Part shown: piece after piece, positions 44,441 to 52,157 of the stretch
Layout of the letters: each line of letters begins with the position of its first letter
How positions within the stretch are numbered: position 1 is the first letter of the stretch
DNA from: Halioglobus sp.
Lineage (GTDB): Bacteria; Pseudomonadota; Gammaproteobacteria; Pseudomonadales; Halieaceae
Assembly (NCBI GenBank): GCA_029246385.1
Contig: JAQWNG010000002.1
Span: 62,001 to 126,000 of the forward strand
DNA: 64,000 nucleotides
Direction: 5' to 3'
Position numbers and translations under genes: made by a program
Notes under the pieces: generated by a model
Database searches by the model: none
What the model was told of the DNA's origin: nothing
What the model saw: the letters and a program-made list of their open reading frames with translations, nothing else

Positions 44441-45201
44441 AGCCAGTATGCCTTGTTGTAGGCGCCGGTGCCGGTATTGGTGGAACGGTGGGCAGACGTT
44501 TTGCCGCCGAGGGGTATCACGTCGTACTGTGTCGCCGCAGTAATGCAGAGGGACTCGATACACTGGTTGCAGACATCAAAGCCGAGGGCGGAGAGGCCTC
44601 TGGCTGTCTACTGAATGCAGCAGAAGATCATGTCCTGGAGGATATGATCAACGCTACAGAGGCGGGCATAGGCCCCATTGAGGTCGTCGTGTTCAACCTT
44701 GGCGCCCAAATCGGTGACCGCACGCTGCAACAGACCTCCCACAAGGCATTTGAGTTGTGCTGGCGTCTTGCCACGCTGAGCTTGTTCAGGGTGGCTTCAA
44801 CAGTGTGCCCACTAATGGCAAAACGGGGCAAAGGCACCCTTCTCATCACCTCAGCAACAGCTGCCGTTCGCGGCAATTCTGGCCAGCATGCCCATGCTGC
44901 AGCAATGGGTGGACGCCGCATGCTGTGTCAGTCACTGAGCGCGGAATTCGGACCCAAAGGCATTCATGTCGCGCATATTCTTTTGGACGGCGCGGTCGAC
45001 GCACCCGACACCTTAGGTAAAATGTTAGGGCCCGAACGCTTTCAGGCTCTGCGTGAAAGTCGCGGCATGGAGCACGACGGATTGATGTTACCTGCCAAAA
45101 TCGCGGACACATACTTGCACCTTTCACAGCAGCACCGCTCAACTTGGACACATGAGATGGACCTTCGCTCGTTCACAGATCTGCCTTGGTGGAATTCATA
45201 A
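44437..45201 (+). CDS. SDR-fold protein lacking the usual catalytic Tyr-Lys
   Basis: This 254-residue protein has a Rossmann cofactor motif (VVGAGAGIGGTVG), an Arg pair after strand 2 (LCRRSN, suggesting NADPH) and an FNLGA in place of NNAG. The segment after the Ser (LITSATAAVRG) that should hold YxxxK reads GQHAHAAAMGGRRM, so neither Tyr nor Lys is present. The C-terminal part (FGPKGIHVAHILLDGAVD) matches a branch of SDR proteins in which the Tyr is often changed. It may bind cofactor without classical catalysis. It is in a translationally coupled operon with the HxlR regulator. Confidence 0.82.
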   Translation: MKPVCLVVGAGAGIGGTVGRRFAAEGYHVVLCRRSNAEGLDTLVADIKAEGGEASGCLLNAAEDHVLEDMINATEAGIGPIEVVVFNLGAQIGDRTLQQTSHKAFELCWRLATLSLFRVASTVCPLMAKRGKGTLLITSATAAVRGNSGQHAHAAAMGGRRMLCQSLSAEFGPKGIHVAHILLDGAVDAPDTLGKMLGPERFQALRESRGMEHDGLMLPAKIADTYLHLSQQHRSTWTHEMDLRSFTDLPWWNS

Positions 45202-45578
45202 GGTATTGGCAGACCTCACGCGCAACGCTGCTGGCTAAAATTTGAGCATGTCTAACCGCCATGCGCCCCCTCCCGCTATCTAGCGCCGTGCTGCAGCAAC
45301 GTGCAAGACTTGTAGGATAGTGAAGGCCTAACCCTCTGAGCATATCGTGTCGCTAAAACCCCGCAGCCTGCGGGGCACAAAAGATAGCGCTAACACCGAT
45401 ATACCGCCAAGTCCCGGTATGATTCTCCATAAAGTGGTACTTTCAGCGCCGTTAACTATTTTATTCCTTTGTATCGGCCGGCCATCGCACTAGACTAGTA
45501 GGCGTGCTTCGGTGACGAAATATGGCGTCGCCGACTGGCGCATAACACTATAATAGCGACGCGCAGGAACCTTTGCTT
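45202..45578. other. Intergenic region before the MFS gene
   Basis: No gene is supported in these 377 bases. The only clear element is the GC-rich hairpin at 45359-45375. AGGA about 11 bases before ATG 45579 may serve the MFS gene. Confidence 0.4.
45359..45375 (-). terminator. GC-rich hairpin, terminator-like on the minus strand
   Basis: CCCCGCAG and CTGCGGGG pair almost fully around one base. TTTTAGCG follows on the minus strand, while the plus strand has no T-run. No minus-strand gene ends here, so it may limit antisense transcription or be a structural element. Confidence 0.4.
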
Positions 45579-46871
45579 ATGCAGGATCAGAAAACAGTAG
45601 AGAACCCGTATGCATCGAAAAAAAGTGCTTATTATGCTCTCGTTCTGCTCACTATCGTCTACAGTTTTAACTTCATTGACAGGCAACTGTTAGCAATACT
45701 GCAGGAGTCGGTGAAAACCGATCTTGATCTCTCGGATAGTCAGCTAGGGCTGCTGACGGGCTTTGCCTTCGCCGCCTTTTATGTGATTGCCGGTATTCCG
45801 ATTGCGCGATGGGCCGACCGTGGCAATCGACGTAACATCGTGGCGCTTTCACTCTTTGTGTGGAGCTTTATGACCGCCCTCAGCGGAGCGGTCCTCAATT
45901 ATACGCAACTGTTACTGGTGCGCATCGGCGTGGGCATCGGTGAAGCTGGCGGCAGCCCGCCCTCCCATTCGATGATCTCAGATATTTTCCCTCCTACCGA
46001 ACGCGCCAGCGCCATTGGCTTTTATTCCATGGGCGTTAGTGTCGGAATCCTGTTCGGCTTTTTGGCCGGCGGATGGCTTAATGAATATTTCGGCTGGCGT
46101 GTTGCCTTCATTGTTGTGGGAGCACCGGGAATTTTACTCGCTATTGTTGTCCGCATGAGCATTGCAGAACCTGTTCGAGGACTGGTCGAACAACGCCAAG
46201 CCGTTGAAAATCCGGTCCCCATGGGAGAGGTCGTGTCGCTATTATGGAGTCGTCGCTCATTTAGACACATGGCAATGGGGGCCGCTTTAAATGCTTTTGC
46301 CGGCTACTCCATCAGCAACTGGATTGCGTCTTTTATGATCCGATCCCACGGCATGCCCACGGGTGAACTGGGCACCTGGCTCGCCCTAACAATCGGCCTA
46401 GGGGGGGCAGTAGGCGTCTTTTGCGGTGCGTTGCTGGCTGACCGACTGGCGCCCCGTGACAAGCGCTGGTATATGTGGCTGCCAGCGCTGGCCGGAATAA
46501 TTTGCGTGCCGTTCACGATTTCTACATATCTCGTTGCGGGTGCTTACACGTCACTAATGATGGGCATTATTCCAGGCATACTGTTCAATGTTTACCTTGG
46601 CAACACCATTGCCACCACTCATGGCTTGGTCGGATTGCGCATGCGCGCATTATCTTCCGCCATCCTCTTTCTCATCATAAATATTATCGGTCTAGGATTA
46701 GGCCCCTGGAGCACAGGCATGCTCAGTGACTACCTTGCACCCAGTCTCGGTATAGAGTCACTGCGCTATGCAATGCTATACCTATTGCCGCCGATAATGT
46801 TGTGGTCGGCCTGTCACTTCTTTATGGCGGCACGGACACTGCGCGAAGATCTTGCTGCCGCTCCACAGTAG
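45579..46871 (+). CDS. MFS transporter, Spinster-like family
   Basis: This is a 12-helix secondary transporter of 430 residues. The family opening FIDRQLLAILQESVKTDLDLSDSQLGLLTGFAF and the motif A-like GIPIARWADRGNRRN are characteristic of Spinster-type carriers, as is VRIGVGIGEAGGSPPSHSMISDIFP. The start is ATG 45579; a TTG at 45573 is a two-codon longer option. Bacterial members near lipid and aromatic catabolic genes are often annotated as carriers for sphingolipid-like or organic acid substrates; the cargo here is unknown. Confidence 0.92.
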   Translation: MQDQKTVENPYASKKSAYYALVLLTIVYSFNFIDRQLLAILQESVKTDLDLSDSQLGLLTGFAFAAFYVIAGIPIARWADRGNRRNIVALSLFVWSFMTALSGAVLNYTQLLLVRIGVGIGEAGGSPPSHSMISDIFPPTERASAIGFYSMGVSVGILFGFLAGGWLNEYFGWRVAFIVVGAPGILLAIVVRMSIAEPVRGLVEQRQAVENPVPMGEVVSLLWSRRSFRHMAMGAALNAFAGYSISNWIASFMIRSHGMPTGELGTWLALTIGLGGAVGVFCGALLADRLAPRDKRWYMWLPALAGIICVPFTISTYLVAGAYTSLMMGIIPGILFNVYLGNTIATTHGLVGLRMRALSSAILFLIINIIGLGLGPWSTGMLSDYLAPSLGIESLRYAMLYLLPPIMLWSACHFFMAARTLREDLAAAPQ

Positions 46872-47057
46872 TTGAGCTTAGAGAGAAACCTCATTCGTGT
46901 GCTGCTACATCATCCCCCACCTGTGTCTAGCTCTTTATACTAAGTGTGCATAACTCATCAGCTGCCTAGGCAATTTTCGCAGCTTGATTTGACGCCTCGC
47001 GAGTATTGGGTATCCTCATCCTGTCAATTATTTCCTCTGCGAATAAGGTAGAAATTT

Positions 47058-48359
47058 ATTACACAACAATGCCCTTTCACCAACATCCTAGACCCCGATA
47101 TTTACGTTGACGGCCGTCATCATGAACTGTTCGCTCAGGTCCGCGATCAATCCGGAGGACTGGCGTATATTGAAGATCCGATCACTCACATTCCTTATTG
47201 GGCGGTTTTGAAAAAAGATATTGCAGATTACGTATGCAAGAACCCTCTGTTGTTTTCAAGCCAAGCAAACACTATTCTGCCGAAAGAAATGCCTGAGGAA
47301 GAACGCGCGCTATCAAGACTTATGCTAGTCAACATGGACCCACCGGAGCATGTAAAATATCGTCGCATAGTGCGTAACGCTTTCACACCCAAAGCTGTGC
47401 AGAGTTACGAAAAAAGATTCCGCGAGGTCGCTAAAGGGACAATCGACAGAATTGCCGCTAAGGGGAAATGTGAATTCGTCATCGACGTTGCTGCGGAATT
47501 GCCACTGATTGCCATCATGTCCCTGTGCGGCATCCCGATGGAGGACAAGAAACGTTTTTTTGACTGGACCAATACCATGATCTTTACTGAAGATGAGGAC
47601 ATGAGTGGCATCGATGGCGCTATCGCCTCGCAGGAAGCTGCAATAGAGGTTTATGCCTATGCAGCTTCGCTAGCAGAGAAACACAAGACTCATAAATTGA
47701 CTGATATCGTTGGCGCACTGCTCGATGGCAGCGTAAACGATGAAAAACTGACTCCCGAAGAGTTTCAAGTGTTCTTCTTGATGCTCATTGCAGCGGGGAA
47801 TGAGAGTACACGTTCTGTTATCGCACACTGCATGCGCCTGCTAATGGAAAATCCCGACCAATTGCAGAAACTGATTGATGATCCGTCGCTAGTGCCCTTT
47901 GCCGTAGAAGAAGCCCTGCGCTATAACCCTGCATTCGTTCAAATGCGTCGGACCGTTATGCAAGATATTGAAATTCAGGGCCAGCAGCTGAAGACAGGCG
48001 ACAAAATGGTTCTCAATTGGCAAGCGATAAACCATGACCCAGACATTTTTAAAGATCCTGAGAAATTTGATGTAGAGCGCTTCAAAAGAAACCCTGAGCT
48101 TACCAGTCAGCACCGTGCGTTCGGCAATGGCGAGCACTTCTGCATCGGTGCACACATGTCGCGGCTCGAAATGCAGGTAATGTTTGAAGAACTGATACCA
48201 CGCCTTAGAAATCCAAAGTTCTCACAGCCGGTAGAGTTTGTACGAGATTATTTTGTCAACAGCATTAAGTCCATGCACATTACGTTTGACCCAGAAAAAT
48301 TTACGTCAGACGCTCAAACATCATCTTCTGAGCATGGGCAAATCTCGAAAAAGGTCTAA
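47058..48359 (+). CDS. Cytochrome P450 with an apparent ATT start codon
   Basis: This soluble bacterial P450 has I-helix LIAAGNESTRSV, ExxR in EEALRYNPAF, and the haem loop FGNGEHFCIGAHMSRLE with the ligand Cys-362. From the first ATG/GTG/TTG (TTG 47208) the product would lack the normal N-terminus. The same frame is open upstream and encodes CPFTNILDPDIYVDGRHHE and IPYWAVLKKD, standard P450 sequence, back to a TAG at 47049. The only plausible start is ATT at 47058, with AAGGTAG six bases before it, giving 433 residues. Its 3' end overlaps the convergent acetoacetyl-CoA synthetase gene by 39 bases. Confidence 0.88.
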   Translation: MTQQCPFTNILDPDIYVDGRHHELFAQVRDQSGGLAYIEDPITHIPYWAVLKKDIADYVCKNPLLFSSQANTILPKEMPEEERALSRLMLVNMDPPEHVKYRRIVRNAFTPKAVQSYEKRFREVAKGTIDRIAAKGKCEFVIDVAAELPLIAIMSLCGIPMEDKKRFFDWTNTMIFTEDEDMSGIDGAIASQEAAIEVYAYAASLAEKHKTHKLTDIVGALLDGSVNDEKLTPEEFQVFFLMLIAAGNESTRSVIAHCMRLLMENPDQLQKLIDDPSLVPFAVEEALRYNPAFVQMRRTVMQDIEIQGQQLKTGDKMVLNWQAINHDPDIFKDPEKFDVERFKRNPELTSQHRAFGNGEHFCIGAHMSRLEMQVMFEELIPRLRNPKFSQPVEFVRDYFVNSIKSMHITFDPEKFTSDAQTSSSEHGQISKKV

Positions 48360-50273
48360 GGCGTCCGGATTTTCTAACGCATTAATATTGCAAACCTCTA
48401 AGCCATTAACGACGTCTCGCACCGCCAATTCAACGATCTTACCGCTACGTGTACGCGGGATATCGGCTACCTGCAGGATTTTTTCTGGCACGTGACGAGG
48501 CGTTGTATTTTCTCTAATCAAAGTGCGTATCTTTGCACAAAGCGCATCGTCGAGCGTAAGCCCTTCTCGCAAAAGAACAAACAATACAACTCTAACGTCA
48601 TCTTTCCATTCCTGACCGATAACAATGCTGTCAAGTACCTCTACAACAAGCTCTAACTGACGATAAATTTCTGATGTGCCAATACGCACGCCACCTGGAT
48701 TAAGCACCGCATCAGAACGGCCATGAATAATAAAGCCACCGTACTGTGTGATTTCACCATAATCACCGTGCGCCCAGATACCGGGCCAGCGCTCAAAATA
48801 GGCTGCGCGAAACTTACTATCGTCCGCATCATTGAGAAAACCTATCGGGCAACTTGGAAATGGCGCAGTACAAACCAACTCCCCTTTCCGCTCTATAACG
48901 GAATGACCCTCGCCGTCCCATATCTCGACCGACATACCCAAGCCGGGCGCCTGAATCTCACCCGCGTACACTGGTAAAATCTGACAGCCACCAACAAAAC
49001 ACGACAGTATATCCGTGCCGCCGGATATACTAGAGAGACGAACGTTCCGCTTGAAGTCATTGTAGACGTACTCAAAACACTCGTGCGACAGCGGAGAGCC
49101 TGTTGACAGTATTACATTCAGAGACTGCAGATTGTGGCTTTCACAGGGTTTGTGGCCGGCCTTCTGAAGCGTGGCTATAAATTTTGCGCTGGTGCCAAAA
49201 ATACTGATCTTTTCCTCATCAATAGTATCGAGCAGGCGCTGACTATTGCGAGCAAAAGGTGAACCGTCATATAGAACCAGAGTGGCGCCACTGGCAAGGC
49301 CTGAAATAAGCCAGTTCCACATCATCCAACCACAGGTCGTAAAGTAGAAGAAGACGTCTTCGCGCTTAAGATCAAGCAACAGTTGATGCTCTTTTAAATG
49401 TTGCAACAATGAACCACCTGCGCCATGCACGATGCACTTGGGAATCCCAGTTGTGCCAGAGGAGTACATAATGTATAGCGGGTGATCAAAGGGGAGCTGC
49501 TCAAACTGTATCGCGGTGGCCTCGTCGTCCAGAAAATCCTCAAACAGGATGCCATTGCAAATGCGTTTCAGATCTGGTTGTTTTGTCAACACTGGGACCA
49601 CCACTGTCACCTCAATACTATCGATACCGTCAACTATGGCAGAGACACGCTGCAGCGAATCACAGGCTTTACCGTTGTAGTAATATCCGTCAGCTGAAAA
49701 CAGTACCTTCGGTTGAACTTGACCAATACGATCCAAGGCGCCATGGATGCCAAAATCAGGTGAGCAGGAACTCCACACCGCTCCAATGCTAGTTGTGGCT
49801 AACATCGCTACAACCGCTTCTTCAATATTGGGTATAAAGGCAGCAACTCGATCATTAGGAGCAACACCCCGGACACGCAAACTGGAAGCCAATTCAGCAA
49901 CGCGAAGGTAAAGATTAGCGTAAGACATTTCGCGTCGTTCGCCGTTTTCTCGCAAAGATACAAGCGCGATTCGGTCATCTCGGTAACGCAGTAAGTTTTC
50001 AGCAGCATTGAGGCGCGCCTGGGGAAACCAGCGGGCTCCGGGAAATTTCTTCGCTTCCTCCAACACGGAGTCGCTATATCGACTCGCCGTTACTTCACAG
50101 AACTTCCAGACACCTGACCAGAAATCACGTGGGTTAGCGACCGCCCAGTCCTGCAGACTGAAATAGTCATCGCCTAATGTGAGCCCATGGTGGTCGTTGA
50201 TTTGCGAAATAAACCGAGTGATGTTGGCGACGCTTATTTGCGCCGGATCTGGCGCCCACAATGGAATTGTCAT
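48321..50273 (-). CDS. Acetoacetyl-CoA synthetase (acetoacetate-CoA ligase)
   Basis: This 650-residue adenylate-forming enzyme converts acetoacetate, ATP and CoA to acetoacetyl-CoA, feeding ketone bodies or degradation products into central metabolism. Length and motifs fit the AACS branch: an N-terminal ACAS-like lid (DFWSGVWKFCEV, ARWFPQARLNAAENLL), YSSGTTGIPKCIVHG, TTCGWMMWNW, and the C-terminal HGRSDAVLNPGGVRIGTSEIY and the Lys in TRSGKIVE. It converges on and overlaps the P450 gene, whose final codons are antisense to its own. Confidence 0.93.
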   Translation of the reverse strand: MTIPLWAPDPAQISVANITRFISQINDHHGLTLGDDYFSLQDWAVANPRDFWSGVWKFCEVTASRYSDSVLEEAKKFPGARWFPQARLNAAENLLRYRDDRIALVSLRENGERREMSYANLYLRVAELASSLRVRGVAPNDRVAAFIPNIEEAVVAMLATTSIGAVWSSCSPDFGIHGALDRIGQVQPKVLFSADGYYYNGKACDSLQRVSAIVDGIDSIEVTVVVPVLTKQPDLKRICNGILFEDFLDDEATAIQFEQLPFDHPLYIMYSSGTTGIPKCIVHGAGGSLLQHLKEHQLLLDLKREDVFFYFTTCGWMMWNWLISGLASGATLVLYDGSPFARNSQRLLDTIDEEKISIFGTSAKFIATLQKAGHKPCESHNLQSLNVILSTGSPLSHECFEYVYNDFKRNVRLSSISGGTDILSCFVGGCQILPVYAGEIQAPGLGMSVEIWDGEGHSVIERKGELVCTAPFPSCPIGFLNDADDSKFRAAYFERWPGIWAHGDYGEITQYGGFIIHGRSDAVLNPGGVRIGTSEIYRQLELVVEVLDSIVIGQEWKDDVRVVLFVLLREGLTLDDALCAKIRTLIRENTTPRHVPEKILQVADIPRTRSGKIVELAVRDVVNGLEVCNINALENPDALDLFRDLPMLRR

Positions 50274-50457
50274 GCTCTATTAACCTTTTCAAGCAACGTT
50301 GCATAGATCGTCCAAACAGATATCCACAGCAAAAAAGATACCCCCTGCCCTGCGATCAATGAGCAGCGCGAACATATAAGCTATGCACCGCCTGAAAGGA
50401 GCGCAATTCTGCCTTAGAGTCCACGCCGGGTCATCTTTACCACTGCGTGTGAGGAAT

Positions 50458-51000
50458 TTATTTCTGGGCCGGGAAAATAAGCTTCCCAGTATCAAACCCT
50501 AGGCGAGCTGATGTGGCAACAAAGTGGTCAATCAGGTCCTGGTCGACCGTCGGCGTTCTTGAGAGCAGCCAGAGAAACGACGTGTCCGGCCCGGACACGA
50601 AAGCATACTCATAATCGTTCTTATCCAGCTCGAAAATTACATATGAGCCGTAAAAAGGTCCAAAAAAGCTCACCTTCAAATACCCTTCATCGCTATCGTT
50701 TACAAAGTACGCCTTACCTTCTGCCACCTTCCACTCGTCTTGGACCGTCAAAAATCCCGTATTGACGACGTTGACACCGCCATCGTCTCGCATTGAATAT
50801 TCTGCGGTCACATTGTCTAGACCTTTTTCAAACGAGTGGTCTAGTCGTGCAATTTCGTACCACGTGCCGAGATAGCGATTTAGATCAAATCCTTGCACGG
50901 GTTCGACAGAAGCGGGTATACCAAGGCATGCAGAGAGCATTGCTGCAGAGACTGCGAGAAGCGATAGCCGGGCCGTTGATGCCCAGATTCTTTTAATCAT
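50458..51000 (-). CDS. blc: Bacterial lipocalin Blc
   Basis: This outer-membrane lipocalin of 180 residues starts at ATG 51000, with a lipoprotein signal ending in LSAC (Cys-25). The lipocalin motif GFDLNRYLGTWYEIARLDHSFEKG and the second conserved block GPDTSFLWLLSRTP are both clear. Blc proteins bind fatty acids and lysophospholipids and act in membrane repair or lipid storage. An upstream in-frame ATG at 51108 would overlap the preceding gene and spoil the signal peptide, so I reject it. It follows the luciferase-like gene by 55 bases on the same strand. Confidence 0.93.
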   Translation of the reverse strand: MIKRIWASTARLSLLAVSAAMLSACLGIPASVEPVQGFDLNRYLGTWYEIARLDHSFEKGLDNVTAEYSMRDDGGVNVVNTGFLTVQDEWKVAEGKAYFVNDSDEGYLKVSFFGPFYGSYVIFELDKNDYEYAFVSGPDTSFLWLLSRTPTVDQDLIDHFVATSARLGFDTGKLIFPAQK

Positions 51001-51055
51001 TGTCACTGCCCGAACTAAAATAAAAAAGAACCACTGGTGTATACAAAAACCGCTA

Positions 51056-51934
51056 TTACTTGCGATAAGGGTGTATGACGTTGTCGGCATACCAATGAAG
51101 CATGCCAATCTTCTCCTCTACGGACTGCGTATCGGGCTTGCCGTCGTATGGATTACGAAAAGCAATAATCACCTCTGTCACGCCAGCCTTTTCCAGATCC
51201 GCTAAACCCTCAACAGTGTAAGCAGCCTCTGTCATTGCGTGATACTCGTACGGTATGTTTTCTCTGCCATATTGTGTTCGGAATTCTTCTATTTGGTCGA
51301 TCATCTGTGTCAATTCTTGCAAAGACGAGCCGGCCGAAATCCAACCGTCTCCGATCCGACCGGCTCGCCGCAATGCCGGCTTAGCATGCCCACCGACGAG
51401 CAGGGGTATATGGTGGTCTGGCACAGGGCAGAGCTTGATCGGGTCCATTTGAAAAATTTCACCGTCGTAACCAAAGTATTCACCCGTCATCAATCCGTTG
51501 ACAATTTCCATCATTTCGTCCATGCGCTTTCCTCTCTTCTCCCAGGGAATTTGAGATGCAAGGAAATCCTCTGGCCATGGGCTAATACCCACTCCGAATC
51601 CGAAACGGTCTCCAATTAAGACGCCAAGGCTGGAAAGCTGTTTCGCAACAATGACTGGCTGCCGAATAGCGAGCTTAATCACCGAGGTGGTAAAACGTAT
51701 ATTTTCTGTGGCGGCGGCAAGGTAAGGAATGGCAACAAAGGGCTCTAAAAATGGAACGCCATCAAGGAAATCGCGCGTCCCATCGTCATTATAGGGGTAG
51801 ACGTCAGAACCTTCCTGTGGATAGCAAATGCTGTCAGGGAACGTAAAGGTATCAAACCCGATATCCTCTGCAGCCTTGGCCAAGGGTAGATACTGATCGG
51901 GCGGACACATGGTTGGATGATAAGCAAATTTCAT
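51056..51934 (-). CDS. Luciferase-like (LLM class) flavin-dependent oxidoreductase
   Basis: This 292-residue TIM-barrel protein shows MKFAYHPTMCPPDQYLPLAKAAEDIGFDTFTFPD at the N-terminus, IRFTTSVIKLAIRQPVIVAKQLSSL, RFGFGVGISPWPEDF and the IPLLVGGHAKPALRRAG block of the LLM family. This arrangement is close to the F420-dependent subgroup, yet F420 is rare in Gammaproteobacteria; FMN use is the alternative. The reaction and substrate are unknown. It lies upstream of blc on the same strand. Confidence 0.88.
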   Translation of the reverse strand: MKFAYHPTMCPPDQYLPLAKAAEDIGFDTFTFPDSICYPQEGSDVYPYNDDGTRDFLDGVPFLEPFVAIPYLAAATENIRFTTSVIKLAIRQPVIVAKQLSSLGVLIGDRFGFGVGISPWPEDFLASQIPWEKRGKRMDEMMEIVNGLMTGEYFGYDGEIFQMDPIKLCPVPDHHIPLLVGGHAKPALRRAGRIGDGWISAGSSLQELTQMIDQIEEFRTQYGRENIPYEYHAMTEAAYTVEGLADLEKAGVTEVIIAFRNPYDGKPDTQSVEEKIGMLHWYADNVIHPYRK

Positions 51935-52157
51935 AGTTTCCTCGATTGGATTGCAGATATTTGAAAAATTATCACGCGTGGCGAGCTCTAGTAGATTACA
52001 ATCATATCGTAAATGGGGACTCTATATATAGGGAAACATGTGATCCGCTGCATCCGGACATTAATACTCTTTAATTTACCTACAAATCAATTTAGACGTC
52101 CTTGCAGCCCTAGACTATCAAAGTCTAATGATGACGGCACCTTCTTCCTCATTCACA

